This document shows positions 41,786 through 53,012 of a stretch of DNA of 64,000 nucleotides, piece by piece. Each line of letters opens with the position of its first letter. Position 1 is the stretch's first letter. Origin of the DNA: Epiperipatus broadwayi. Taxonomy: Eukaryota > Onychophora > Udeonychophora > Euonychophora > Peripatidae. The notes under the pieces were generated by a model that was not told the origin of the DNA, ran no database searches, and saw nothing but the letters and a program-made list of their open reading frames with translations. Location: the NCBI GenBank assembly GCA_028023455.1, contig JAQFVV010012536.1, positions 186,001-250,000 of the forward strand, given 5' to 3'. The position numbers were made by a program, and so were the translations under genes.

Positions 41786-43639
41786 TTTAGTATTTTATAT
41801 GTACATTAATTTTAAATATTATATGTAATACAGTTTTAATAATAGTATATAATTTTTTTCAGTGGAATTTTTTTTCCAGCTCATAGAGGTCATTGGGATT
41901 AAATTTTTAATTTTAATAATTAAACCATTATTCTGCAATATATTCTTACAATTTTAAATTTATTCCTTAGAAATATAAGGTTACAAATAAAAATCATTCT
42001 TAAAAATAACCATTTTAACTATGCAAATATAGAAAAGAAAAATACAAAGTTAAATATCTAAGAATAATCAGCATTTTATTGCATAATTGCTAATAAAAAA
42101 TGATTTATGATTAATATAAAATTGGTTTAACTCCATTTCTAAAATCCAGGCACATTATTGTCAAGAAAACAAAATTGTACTTCAAAATTTAAAATTCCAT
42201 TTAAAATTCTTTAAAAAAATAACAAAATAACACAGCAATGATAATTTTAGAGGGATTCATTTTTTAGCCAATCATAACTTCCTATTTTACTTTAATACAT
42301 TATCTTTTAGTTGTCTTCTTTAGCAACAAATATTTTTGAATAAAATCTAAGTTTAATTCATGTCAAAAAATTAATATTTTACAAATATTTTACAAAAATA
42401 ATCATAAATCTATAGTTACACAAACTACAAAAAATATGATTTTCTTTTTTGAATAGCAAACAAAAGATTAGGGGAAATCTAAGAACAAATAAAATATCAG
42501 TCATCTGCATTTTTGGACACATTTGTATTAGGTTCTTTATCTGATATTGATATTTTTAAAATTCATTAATCAATACATATGTTAATTTCAGGTTTTATCA
42601 CCATATAAATGACAAATCAGTAGACAAACACTTCAGAAACCATAAGAGGGTAAATTGATGTGATGTGATACACTGTGACTTCTCCTTAAATAGAGTCAGG
42701 AATCTCTCAACAACTATGTCCAGAGAAACCCGTTAGCCATTTTACTTTCCCTTTCCATTCCCCACCCTAAGTTTTCCCATAATCTGCTCCATCTCATTTC
42801 CACAACATAATCTTTGTCAACTCTATAATATTTATATCTAAAATTAAGTCAATATGGTTGAAGCACCATCTACCATGTAACAGAAAAGTAACTATGATTT
42901 ATTAGATTATATTATATTACTAAGTAATAAAATCTTTAAATATTTTCTAATGTTTATCCTTACCCTCAGATTAACAACAAATGATCCCATTTTTATTTAC
43001 TCACTTTCAGTTGTGACATAGTTATGTTGAATAAACTTTTACAAAGCTTTGCAAATTGCTTTTACATAAACTATAGTTTTTTTAAATTAAAAGATTTTAA
43101 AATTACAATCTTGTAAATTTATGATGAATAGAAATAAAGTTAGCAGAGATCTTTTATATCTAAAGGACTAATGAATGGTCATAATATTTAAGCAAAAAGT
43201 CATGTGGGAAAATTATATACTATAGAGTTAAGCATATAAATATCTCTTTTAGACAAATTTACATTATAATACAAATACAGACATATGTATATGTTTGAGT
43301 GTTCCAGTAAAAAGATGACTGATTTTCTTTCTAAACTGCCTGCATCTTTACCTCTTAATCAATACCTCTGATATGTACTAACATAGGTTAGTTATTTTTA
43401 TAAAATTTTAAAATATTGTCTTCATTTATTTTTTTTCATGACAAAAAAAATTCCAATAATAATATCCAGTACAATCATTATATGGAGGGGCTTCTTGCTC
43501 TACGCTCTAACTAAAACCCTTTCTTCAGGTCCACTTAATAAAAGAAAGCCATGTATTTATAAGACTATTTATTTATCTAATTTTATTTCAATAATAACTT
43601 AACAAAAAATAATATGTAATTTTTTTTTTAATAATGCTT
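41786..43639. other. AT-rich sequence, no feature recognised
   Basis: No ORF with a known domain, RNA gene or repeat family was recognised in this long stretch. A slightly less AT-biased piece lies at 42640-42800 but has no coding signal. Confidence 0.4.
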
Positions 43640-44260
43640 ATATTAGCTGATTAAAAATTAGAAAAATAATCGGACAAATAACTAGAAAAAAACTTAATCT
43701 TAGCCAAATAACAGAGACCTTAAGAATCCAGAGTTGTTTTACAACAATTGGAAATTGCAGGAATATTGTCATTTCATAAAAGCATTTGAAGTCTTTTTGA
43801 TTTTTATGATTTTTTTTTAAAAGTGTCATAGCATCGGCCGGGACGCGAACCCGCAACCCGGGCAACTGCCTGCAAGTGTAAGGCAGTCGCGCTGACCTCT
43901 CGACCACCAATGCAAGACAAATGATTTTTATTTTATTTTTATTTGGGTCTCAAATGTATTTTTGAAATGACGATCTTCCTTCAATTTCCAGTTGTTTTAT
44001 AACAAGTTTAGATTTTTATGAGCTCTGATATTTCCCAAGAATGGTAAATTAACAGATATTCGTTTTTTTATTTATTTCTTAGTCATAATGATTACTTTGT
44101 TGTTTTTCTACTTTTTAGTCAGCTAGTACTGTTTACATACAAGTATTATTTTGTTTAAACATTAAAAAAATCTCAGTCGGAGCAAATTTCAAAAAATATG
44201 GACACACAGACAGAAATATACACAGGAACATGGCAAATTAATAAAAAGGATATAATAACA
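43640..44260. repeat. Family P palindromic element, copy P2, with a nested SINE
   Basis: Homologue of 1185-1740. The left arm has acaacaattggaaattgcag (43741) and the right arm has ttttataacaagtttagatt (43994), then ttagtcagctagtactgttt (44117) and aaatctcagtcggagcaaat (44168). The element is split near its centre by a tRNA-derived SINE at 43808-43921. The minus-strand ORF 43638-43910 runs across the nested SINE and is not a gene. Confidence 0.75.
43808..43921 (-). mobile_element. tRNA-derived SINE-1, copy 1, nested in P2
   Basis: The minus strand reads GCATTGG (acceptor 5' half), GGTCGAGAGGTCAGCGCGAC (D arm with box A), CTGCC...GGCAG (anticodon arm), CCGGGTTGCGGGTTCGCGTC (variable region and box B), and CCGATGC (acceptor 3' half) at 43913-43831. 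It is followed by TATGACAC and a short A-rich tail. The seven-pair acceptor stem closes with one G-T wobble. Flanking TGATTTTTAT at 43798-43807 and 43922-43931 is a 10-bp target-site duplication. This shows a retroposed insertion, not a tRNA locus. Confidence 0.85.
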
Positions 44261-44330
44261 ATGAACTTAAAGGAGTACATTATTAGGCACTAATAAACTT
44301 ATGAATTCAAATACATAATATAGTTTTTTG

Positions 44331-44409
44331 GCCCGGCCGGGAAGCGAACCCGCTAACCCAAAACAACTGCTTGTAAGGCGGCTGTGCTGATCTCTCGACC
44401 ACCAACTCT
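44331..44409 (-). mobile_element. tRNA-derived SINE-1, copy 2
   Basis: The minus strand has GGTCGAGAGATCAGCACAGC, CCTTACAAGCAGTTG, TTAGCGGGTTCGCTTCCCGG and CCGGGC. It shares box A, box B and the anticodon arm with copies 1 and 3 but has a different 3' tail and no target-site duplication that I can recognise. The minus-strand ORF 44353-44535 overlaps it by chance. Confidence 0.8.
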
Positions 44410-44483
44410 TGACAAATAATTATTTCTTACTAGGTAGATATATAAAAATAGTAGGTATTTCACACCTCCCGGCACTTTGACTA

Positions 44484-44525
44484 CGCCTATGTTAACAAGT
44501 CGATCGCCTATGACAACAAGTCGAT
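44484..44525 (+). repeat. Two-unit 21-bp tandem repeat
   Basis: The units cgcctatgttaacaagtcga(t) and cgcctatgacaacaagtcga(t) differ at two positions. They lie in a small GC-richer patch beside SINE-1 copy 2. Confidence 0.85.
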
Positions 44526-45484
44526 CACAATACATTTTAAAAATAAAAAGTAGATCTTATGAACACAAAAGTTGGCCACCCCTATTCTATACAATATATA
44601 TATACTCTGGCAGTGTGATTTTATATATATTTATTGACATCTTCCAAAAATTTATCTAGTTCCTTCTCTTATATATATATAAAGTTTTATTAAAGGTGAA
44701 ATATACTGCCATCTATAATTTAATTTAACAAACAATTATCTATGAGATATGTTTTGTTGTGCTGGAATTAAAAAAAATCATCTAATGTATATGCATATGT
44801 GAAAGCATTTGTAATTCTTTTAATATACCATATTTTCAAAGTTATGTTGATTTAATAAAAAATTACTCAAACTGCCTAAGTTAAATTACTGTTTACATTT
44901 AACTAAACAAGAACTAAAATATTATTTTAGAGTTGTTATTATTTCTATAATTTTTGATAAAACTTTATCAATTCTTTTAAACTTTTTCTTCCATTTAACA
45001 GTGGTTGAAAGTATAGTCGAGACATCCATTAAAAAATGTTATATATGGACGCCTGTCTGAATGATTATTTGATTAAGAATTGACTGAAAATATTAACTAA
45101 AAGTTTTTATTTATAAACTAAAGAACTGGTATGTCGATATTAATATAGAAGTTAAAAAATGTTATTTTGTCCTGACAATTCCCGTATTTATAGTTACAAA
45201 AAATAAATTTTACTTTTTTTTTTCAAATTATAAACATACATATAATTCATAAACTCAAACATATAGTGTATCCAAACTAAATTGATATTAAAATCTATGT
45301 ACACCTTAAACTAAACTTTTAACATATCGAATAATCTTTTTTTTTTTTTAAAAAAAAAAAAATCCCGATTTAAATATCAGGAATATAAAGCACAAATAAT
45401 AATGTTTAAATAAATGTCTATCAATCACTTTCAAATTAAGTTCTAAAATTTTTATCTTCTTGTAAAATATCAAAACTCAAACGC
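44526..45484. other. AT-rich sequence, no feature recognised
   Basis: No gene was recognised. The string ctgccatctataatttaatt near 44704 recalls an element-end motif at about 229. Confidence 0.4.
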
Positions 45485-45615
45485 AAAACTAGTTAAAATG
45501 TCAAGCATTGGTGGTCGAGGGGCCAGCGTCAGCCGCTTTACAAGCAGTTGTCCCGGGTTAGCGGGTTCGCTTCCCGGCTGATGCTATGACACATGAGAAA
45601 AAAACTAGTTAAAAT
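45485..45615 (+). mobile_element. tRNA-derived SINE-1, copy 3, with perfect target-site duplications
   Basis: The insertion (45500-45600) has the tRNA-like head GCATTGGTGGTCGAGGGGCC, then TTTACAAGCAGTTG, GGTTAGCGGGTTCGCTTCCC, CTGATGC, then TATGACACATGAGAAA. It is flanked by an identical 15-bp duplication, AAAACTAGTTAAAAT, at 45485-45499 and 45601-45615. The SINE is only about 100 bp: a tRNA-like head and a very short A-rich end. The perfect duplication suggests recent retroposition by a LINE. The anticodon loop TTTACAA would give TAC (Val-like), but the long variable region is unlike tRNA-Val, so the parental tRNA is uncertain. Confidence 0.9.
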
Positions 45616-45774
45616 AATAACAATCATTATTAGTTCTTTTCGTTAATATATTAACTAGAAATTTTGTTTTTCTTTTGGAAATCATTTGTATTTACTATTA
45701 AAAAACAAATATTTATTTATTTATTTAAAAAAAAAAATGGTTGTAATGCTACCTATTAAGGTGAAACGAAGGCT

Positions 45775-46085
45775 AATCTATTAACGTGATTGCAACAGCA
45801 TGTTTATCAGTATATAAAATCTAAAAGTGACTCACAAGTTAATTCTGTCTTTTCAAATCATAAAAGTAGTTGTGGACATGAGTTTTATCCTCAAAATATC
45901 ACTACTGTGTGCAATGAATCAAATGATAGAAAACGGAAGTTGAAAGAGGCCTGGTTTATTGCGAAGTCTAAAAACGTTATCAATCAGCGTAACATTGGTG
46001 TTTTACTAAGCATGCACTGGAATATTAACCGTTCTGTTCCAATATGTCGCCATGATTCTGGTACACGGTACGGACAGCTTTTATG
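45775..46085 (+). pseudogene. Penelope-like element endonuclease C-terminus (tentative)
   Basis: An open frame ends at 46083. It contains VNSVFSNHKSSCGHEF, then a Cys and SNDRKRKLKEAWFIAKSK, then NQRNIGVLLSMHW. The order G-H-x-F/D, a spacer, then N-x-x-x-R-x-x-x-E-A-W-F-I, then N-x-x-x-G-x-x-L-x-x-x-W matches the C-terminal part of GIY-YIG-type nuclease domains in Penelope-like and related retroelements. The GIY-YIG motif itself is missing, so the fragment is 5'-truncated. Other repeat-encoded nucleases cannot be excluded. Confidence 0.45.
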
Positions 46086-46684
46086 ATTAATGTTTTTTGA
46101 ATTTTGGATACTCTGTTTATCACACTTTATACGTGAAGAATAATTTTCTTTTTTTAATTAAGACATTTATATTTTGCATGTCATGTAGTTAAGTTTGGAA
46201 ATAATATTTCATAGCTTTAGTAAAAAAGAACAAATGGCGACAGATTCATTATTAACATGCATCAGGCAATGTGCGGAGTTTTAGTGGAGTTTACCTCTTA
46301 ATTTGAAATTGAAAAATATCAAGGCCCTTTTTTTCAAATACCTGATTGTTTTAAACTGCAACACTGGTTGGTTTTTGGAAGTCAGAATGAATGTTTTGCA
46401 TGTATTTGATTGTTGATTTTAATTTTTGATTGTAACTATGACAAACAAAAATAAATTATGATTCTCATTTTCTGACTGTTGTAAGATTGCCCACCAAGAA
46501 GATTGAAGGCAGGCAGTGATAAGAATCTTCTTATGATTCCAGATTGTCATTCAATGATGATTTTTCTTATCTGACTACAACTGTATATAACTTCTGAGTA
46601 AAGTAAGACGACATTAATTATGAAAAGAGAATATACTATTAAATGCTACCTGTCAAAATATAGATGAACATGGTAGCAAATTTT
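46086..46684. other. AT-rich sequence, no feature recognised
   Basis: No gene was recognised. A short inverted pair (ataagaatcttcttatgatt) lies near 46518. Confidence 0.4.
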
Positions 46685-47008
46685 TCATATAGTAGTGACT
46701 CACAGTGCAAGCCTTAGTAATCAATGGATGCAAAAAAGTTTGTGCATAAAATTCTTATGTACTACCTTTTCATCCAATATTCCCAGAAGTGCAGTGCTCT
46801 CAGATCCAAGGCTCCTCACTGGTGAAAGTCACAAACTAGAAACCAGTCTGGGAATATTGCATAAGTAGGCACTAGATAGAAATTTTTATGCATGAACCTT
46901 CTTGCATCCATCGATTACTAAGACTTACACTGGGTGGCACTACAGTATAGAGGGTTTGATACTATATTAGCAGCTTATGTAAGCATAGGAAATGGTGATC
47001 ATGTGAAG
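46685..47008. repeat. Family D fold-back element, copy D4
   Basis: Arms: gtagtgactcacagtgcaag and gtaatcaatggatgcaaaaa at the left, ttcttgcatccatcgattac and gacttacactgggtggcact at the right. The left arm lost its ribozyme: catccaatattcccaga joins directly to agtgcagtgctctcaga. The right arm carries a plus-strand hammerhead-like motif. The element continues to cataggaaatggtgatcatg, shared with D3. Confidence 0.75.
46804..46862 (+). ncRNA. Hammerhead-like ribozyme, design 2, copy D4 right arm
   Basis: Order: ATCCAA, GGCT, CCTCA, CTGGTGA (46819-46825; A6 of the core changed to G), stem II AGT/ACT with loop CACAA, GAAA (46839-46842), CCAGTC, TGGGA, ATA, TTGCAT. Inner stem I has four of five pairs counting T-G. 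Stem III is AC/GT with loop CA. The stem II change AGT/ACT versus GGC/GCC in D3 is a compensatory pair of changes and supports the fold. The A6G change probably inactivates this copy. The predicted cut is between 46848 and 46849. Confidence 0.65.
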
Positions 47009-47654
47009 TAAAAATGAAGAAACAATTTGAAAAGTTGGCATGTATTTTGCTACAAACGTAGAAAATTTGGTAGTATTTACAGCCTCTTGCGCACACAAAT
47101 TATAATAAAACATCATCATGAAAATTGATGTTATATAGGTAAGTTGACATAATTAGTTATTCAACTCAATGGAAAATATTAAACACAGGTAGTTCAAATT
47201 TCTGCCTAACAATTAAAACAATAGGTTATTTATATAGCTTTACAAACTGTTTATGATTGGTCAAAATGTTTTAAATAAAATTTCCATAATAGAATTTAGT
47301 GCTATCATTGTTGAGGTATTAAAAAATGAAAGCATTTTGAAATTTAAAGAAGAAAAAATAAATGTAAACCAAATATGAACAAGCACATATCCAAATGAAG
47401 ATGCATTAAATCTGAATTACATTTTGGCTATTAAAAAATAGATATTTTAATAAAGGAAGTGACCATAGGGTAGCGAGACATAATATAAAATTCATGCAAA
47501 GTTAGAGAAACAAAAGTGAAAAGAAGCCTAACAATTATTGATATTGTAACCTGCAAAATTTCAATAAATTAAAAACTTGTACACTGTTTAAAAGTTATAA
47601 TAGATTTTAAAGATGGCTAGATTTGAATGAAATCAATAAAAAGATAACAGGTAC
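47009..47654. other. AT-rich sequence, no feature recognised
   Basis: No gene, RNA or repeat family was recognised. Confidence 0.4.
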
Positions 47655-47910
47655 TTAATGAATAATATTTCTATAGTGTAATTTTCACCACCCTCTGTGC
47701 AAGGTAGGGGCTGGTTTCTATCCACCTTTAATACCTTATGGAGTGGTGCAATCATAAACAAATGGCCCTAGATGTGAAAAAGATGTACGACCCCCAAGAT
47801 GCACATTTCATGCTTAACCAGTACTCATCAGTTAGACCATATCACAATCTTTTACACTTATCTTTATCATTGTTCAGTATATATATATATATATAGATTG
47901 TCATTTACTA
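47655..47910. repeat. Family B left arm, copy B3
   Basis: It begins gtacttaatgaataatattt and contains tgcaaggtaggggctggttt and gtggtgcaatcataaacaaa, followed by a minus-strand hammerhead motif, and ends at a TA run (47880-47895). The right half follows after a gap as B4. Confidence 0.7.
47787..47845 (-). ncRNA. Hammerhead motif, design 1, copy B3
   Basis: Minus strand: GTCTAA, CTGATGA (47831-47825), a damaged stem II (GTACTG facing AAGCAT, two mismatches), GAAA, stem III ATG/CAT with loop TG, C17, then TTGGGGG. The catalytic core and stem III are intact, and inner stem I pairs through A-T and wobble pairs. Stem II damage should reduce activity. Confidence 0.6.
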
Positions 47911-47974
47911 CAGTTTAAATGATGTCAAATTTACTGCCCTTACAACTTCAACACAAACCACTTAATAGAAGTAT

Positions 47975-48260
47975 ATCAATAATATTTATTAGTCATTCAT
48001 TAGACTAGAGATTATCCATTTAATGAATAATATTTTTGAAGTATAATTTTCATTACACCACTCTCTCACAAGGTAGAGACTGATTTCTACCTTTTTTGGA
48101 GGGATGTAATCATAAACATATGATCAAATATATATAAAAAGATTGGATAATCTCTCATCTAATAAGTAACTAATAAAAATTATTAACATTTTCCCATTAA
48201 GTGGTTTGTATCAAAGTTGTGGGGGCAGTAAGTCTGACACTTGGTAATTAAACTGTAGTA
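47975..48260. repeat. Family B element, copy B4, ribozyme lost
   Basis: It contains tagtcattcattagactaga, acttaatgaataat-like sequence, caaggtagagactgatttct and gatgtaatcataaacatatg. The hammerhead region is replaced by a short AT-rich join near 48118-48142. The end mirrors the start. Confidence 0.65.
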
Positions 48261-48984
48261 ATTATCTATCTATGTGTAACAAATATTGTATTAAATTGTT
48301 ACACAAATTAGCTAGTTCAAAAAGTTAGCATTTCATCATAAAATTTTTAACTGATAGAATTTAGAAAAGGAACATGAAATACTAAAATATAACTCTTAGA
48401 CAAATTTTATAAGAAGACATTAAAAAATTAGTGATGATAGAAAACATAACTGTGAAACAGCAAAAACGCTATAGAAGAGAAAACAATATATAAAAAAGTA
48501 TATTAGTATTAGAAAGAAAGTGGTGTATATAATAAGAAGAAAAAATGCATATTACTAAAAAGAGAAATAAGAAAAGTATATGGAAGAATTATATAAAAAA
48601 ATCATATATTAATGAGAAAAAAAGAACAAGTATCTATAATTTGACATTTTTATAAAGTTTCAAATATGTTAAATAAAGAGGTGAAGTAAACAATTAAATT
48701 TATAAATAATAGGAAAGCTCTTGTAAAGTGACAAAATTATCAAGAACTTAAAAGAAGCAAAAAAAAAAAAAAGTAACAAAACTATTATTTAATATCTAAT
48801 TGATAAAGATAAACCAGGTGTTAAAAGAATGCAGTAGCAACACTTATGCAGAAAAGATGGGAATGATAGTGAAAATTATAGATGTACCATTTTTTAATAA
48901 TAAACAAACTAGTTATTAAGATAATTGCAACTTCTCTATAAAATAACTCTGAAGCCAACCATTAAAAAGATGGATTTAAAATTG
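48261..48984. other. AT-rich, A-rich sequence; possible LINE upstream part
   Basis: No defined feature is seen. Translation near 48790-48890 in the frame of the following fragment gives LIKINQVLKE and AEKMGMIVKI with stops, which might be decayed LINE sequence upstream of the reverse transcriptase core. Confidence 0.3.
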
Positions 48985-49270
48985 CTTATTAGTTTACATA
49001 CAGATATTAAAAGAAGTTATAAAAAATATCAATAAATGTGGATTACCAATTTCCTTTGGATTTATAGATTTTGCAAAGGCTTTGATTCAAAAAGTATTTC
49101 AGAGATGATCAAAATTTTGAAACAGGAAGACATAAATCAAGGATATTGTCAAAATTTGAAAAATATTTATAAAAATGCAATCAAAGTAATTAGATTACAT
49201 GATGATAATAAAATTAATATGAATAAAAATATACACATGATTTTTTACATTTTAAAAATATTTAACTTAT
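48985..49270 (+). pseudogene. LINE reverse transcriptase fragment
   Basis: The frame gives FIDFAKAFDSK when a frameshift near 49060 is allowed for, followed by SISEMIKILKQEDINQGYCQ, NLKNIYKNAIKVIRL and HDDNKI. This matches the first catalytic-aspartate motif (DFAKAFDS) and the following helix in non-LTR reverse transcriptases, where I-K-N-I-Y-x-N-A is common. The YxDD box is absent, so the piece is truncated. The ORF start at 49036 is not a biological start. Confidence 0.7.
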
Positions 49271-49489
49271 CTTTCTTAAAAGTTATTTGTGTATCAAGAT
49301 GGAAAGTTAAGAGAATAAAAATAAATGAAGATTATTCAAATCATCTAAATTTCCATATGATGTGATCATTTTCATAATTCTTTACAGTTACAGAAAAAAT
49401 AAGACTAGATAAATTCTAGGAATGGCTAAAATATTATTCAATGTTCTTTTTAACACACACACATATATATATATATATAATCATGAAAA

Positions 49490-49850
49490 ACCAGTGAACA
49501 ATAAGTGGAATCCCCACCCTTATTAATGGTCTTATAAAAGGAGGTTGCCTTGACAACAGTTAGAAATTGTTTATTATTATTGATATTGAGATTATCTAAG
49601 TGTTAACTGGTTTTTAATGATTATTTATAAACCCATTTAACATTAAGCATTCTTACCCTTATATATATATATATAAATATATGAAAGCAGTCAACACTTA
49701 AACAATACCAACATCAATAACAATCATCAATCTCAATCTGTTGTCAAGGTAACCTCCTTTAAACAATAAAGATGGAAATCCACCTTTATATATGCTGTAA
49801 TATGTTTATATAGACATTAAAGATTGCAATTTACTAATACATATATAGAC
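49490..49850. repeat. Family F repeat pair, copy F4
   Basis: A right-oriented copy (taaaaggaggttgccttgac, ttaactggtttttaatgatt; 49530-49622) is followed by a left-oriented copy (caacacttaaacaataccaa, tgttgtcaaggtaacctcct; 49680-49800). TA runs flank both (near 49463 and 49660). Confidence 0.75.
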
Positions 49851-50480
49851 ATATAATTTAAATAGAAGTAATAATAACTTCTTTAGATATATATAAATAA
49901 CACTCATACATCAATAAATGCAAAAAAATAGAATGGATTATTCATTCCTTAAGCTTTCTATAATTAATGATCAACACCACTGGAAATAAATAAAAAGTAG
50001 GGCTTGTAAGTCACTCTGAAATTGTCACTGAACATTTGAGAATGTGTTTAATGTTCAATTTTAATTTTAAAATAATTTATGCCACATTTAAATTAAACAC
50101 GTGTACAATTTTAATTCTTTATTTTTAACAACATCCCAATAAATGAATGTTTAATGTCATTGAAAACTTAAATGATAAAGGGTCCACTCTGTTTTTTGTA
50201 TTTGTTGACCTAAGAGTGTTATTTATACATGGCTTCTGGGATGGTATTTCATATTTTTATATATAAAAATTAATAATAATGATTTCAAAGAAGTTTATAT
50301 CTATAAATATCTTAGATTATTTAAAGAGATATTGGGTAAATTGAATTACAGAATTAAATTTGAATGTATATTTTTTATTAGAATAATTTAATATTAAAAG
50401 AAAATATGCTTGTCTTCTTAGAAAGAAATGCTATATAATTAGCACTTTTAAAAAGCAATAATATGACTTGCAGAATACAC
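49851..50480. other. AT-rich sequence, no feature recognised
   Basis: No gene or repeat family was recognised. Confidence 0.4.
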
Positions 50481-50488
50481 ATTAAACT

Positions 50489-50790
50489 ATGGATATATGT
50501 ATTGATATAGGTGTTACTGACCTCATTGAAAAAATTAAAGGACTGAAGCGGAGTTGGGTTGGACATATTTCTAGAAGAGATGATAATCAATGGACAATTG
50601 AAATCTTAAACTGGATGTCAAGAGATTGTAAAATACCCACAAAGAGACCACATGAGAGATGGATGGATGAAATAAGAATGTGTGCAGGGTTGATGCGGAG
50701 AAAAGAAGCTAAAGATCAGAGAAGATGAATTGAACTTGGAGAGACCTTCATCATGCAGTGAATTGATAATGGTTGATGATGATAATGAAA
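50489..50790 (+). pseudogene. LINE 3' end, least decayed C-terminal copy
   Basis: An open frame of 79 codons contains GVTDLIEKIKGLKRSWVGHI, SRRDDNQWTIEILNW, RPHERWMDEI and RRKEAKDQRR. It then ends in a stop where sister copies continue. After the stop the sequence still matches (attgaacttggagagacctt). The copy finishes with aatggttgatgatgataatg. This is the same LINE family as four other ends in the window and shows the fewest disruptions. Confidence 0.8.
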
Positions 50791-50794
50791 TGTA

Positions 50795-51112
50795 TGTTAG
50801 AAATAGCAACAAGGAGATATCAAAAACAAAAATGTAGATGAAAAATTGACAGGTAACCCTGAAATCATTGACAAATTAAGCAGTTAAAATGGAATAGGAT
50901 TGAACAAGTTGCTAAAAAGATGACTAATTTGAGAACAAGTCTTAAGATGGATCCCAAATGACAGTAAAAGATGTAAAAGGAGACCATATGTTAGATGGAA
51001 TGATAAGATAAGAAAATTTGTGCCATAGTGTAGATGAAAGAAGCTATTAATCAAAGTAATTGGACAACTCTTAGAGAGCGTCATTCTGAAATGCATTGAT
51101 GGTAATTAAAAA
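50795..51112 (+). pseudogene. Second LINE C-terminal fragment, more diverged
   Basis: It follows immediately after the previous copy. Broken frames give EIIDKL, then NDSKRCKRRPYVRWNDKI, then TLRERH-type sequence and IDGN. It resembles the same C-terminal region (the K-R-P-x-V-R-W block) but is more diverged, so it may be another LINE subfamily. The minus-strand ORF 50884-51096 is a shadow. Confidence 0.6.
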
Positions 51113-51328
51113 TGGGTAATACTAAAGGAAGCATTTCTCATCCTTATATGTAATGACACAACTTGTTAATTTATGAATCTTCTGTTTCTTAAACAGAAAA
51201 TCACTCAGGAATGACTTTACATAACATTAGCAGTCAAGAACAAATGGCATAAAATGTTTTAAACAACACATTGAATAGTTTCTACATGCATGCATTAAAT
51301 TAACAACATGCAACATTAAAATTGGATT
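51113..51328. other. AT-rich sequence, no feature recognised
   Basis: Short stretch between the LINE fragment and the microsatellite. No feature is seen. Confidence 0.4.
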
Positions 51329-51612
<284 letters not shown>

Positions 51613-52756
51613 CCCACAAAAACTTTTTTAAAAATTTCTACTTTTTTTTAATCTTCTACAATTTTTTAATTTTCTATCCCAATTCAAATTACATTATTTA
51701 TTTTTATCAATTTTTATTTTTTTTTATTTTGCTTAAACACACTCTTTTCGTTTTAATTAATCTATTTAAAAATTTTGTGATAACTCTTTATTTTTTGTTT
51801 ATTATATGACCATTTTCATCCTCAATATATATAAACTAAATACCCAATTATCGTATGTTAATTAGAAGACTTAAGTTATAAAGCTTAATTCATTAACGGT
51901 TAATTTTGCTGTAATGATGTTAAAATGAAAGATAATCTTTTAAAAATAAGCTTAGATATTAAATGACATGTGCTAGCTAATGTATAGTAATTATTTTTTT
52001 ATCATAGAGAAAAATATTTTTTTCTTATTATTTTTATGGATTATTAGCTAATATTTACAAAAATAGACAAAAAAACATTCTTTTAATATCTCTGTATTTT
52101 TCTATTTCTGTTGATGTGTTATCTACTTACTCATAAATCATTTTATTCAAACATCAACCTCATTTGTTCATCTATATAATCTTCTGTTTATTTGTACATT
52201 TATCTATTTTCTTATTCATTAAATTGTATTTTGAGAAAATATTTAGAGAGCTACTGAATTCTCACTTTAAAAACTGAAATGACAAAAAACCAATAACAAT
52301 AAGCAATATTTATTGAAATGTATTGAGACACATGTAATATATATATATATATTTATAGTACCCTGACGCGGATGTAAAAAATAACCACGACTAACGCCTA
52401 TCTCAGCCAAGATAAAATTTCTTATACATAAAATTCTAGCAATACACATCTATTTTTTTTTACATTAGTCTTAATAAATTATTTAATAATTTAACATTAA
52501 TAACCATGAGACTTGCTATTTAAATCAACCAATAAGGTACCCTTTTTTTAACATTAAGGATATATCAAAAAGTATATCCTCAATGGCATAGAAATATCAC
52601 TATACATTACTTCACTAAAATATTAATGATATTCCGTGACTCATAATTAAGAAAAACAAGTTATATTTAATATTAAAATTGCCTAAATTAAATTTAACTA
52701 TAACACGATGTTATATTCATTTATCTAATAAAATAATTATATCTCTCTTTTAAATA
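51613..52756. other. AT-rich sequence with a small GC-richer patch at 52355-52410
   Basis: The patch (taccctgacgcggatgtaaa, ctaacgcctatctcagccaa) follows a TA run at 52338-52352 and may be the end of an unidentified element. The rest has no recognised feature. Confidence 0.4.
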
Positions 52757-52852
52757 TAAGGGATTTGAACTCAGATTTTCAAGCAATCTTGGAACTATCC
52801 ACACTATCTCATATGACTGATACATATGACCTCACACATGTAGAAAAGTTAA

Positions 52853-52911
52853 ATAATCACCAGTATATGTATTTTGTGCTGAATCAGCACTCATCAGTTG
52901 GTCCAAATTAT
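52853..52911 (-). ncRNA. Hammerhead motif, design 1, copy A8 left, core mutated
   Basis: Minus strand: ATAAT, TTGG, ACCAA, CTGATGA (52897-52891), stem II GTGCTG/CAGCAC with loop ATT (perfect), then AAAA in place of GAAA, ATACATATA, CTGGT, G, ATTAT. The G12 to A change destroys the general base, so this copy is expected to be inactive despite good stems. Confidence 0.7.
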
Positions 52912-52953
52912 CATCTCCCACAGTTTACTGATTATATATATGTGTAGGACATG

Positions 52954-53012
52954 ATAATCTGGACCAAACGATGAGTGCCGTTTCAGCATGAAATACATAT
53001 ATTGGTGATTAT
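52954..53012 (+). ncRNA. Hammerhead motif, design 1, copy A8 right, core mutated
   Basis: Order: ATAAT, CTGG, ACCAA, ACGATGA in place of CTGATGA, stem II GTGCCG facing CAGCAT with one mismatch, GAAA, ATACATATA, TTGGT, G, ATTAT. Stem I and stem III are perfect, and C3 and U4 of the core are changed. Expected to be inactive. Confidence 0.65.

Noticed and set aside
43831-43913. Possible genuine tRNA gene
   Set aside because: The same tRNA-like unit occurs at two more sites, this one sits between target duplications inside a fold-back element and has a mismatch in the T stem, so it is a SINE.
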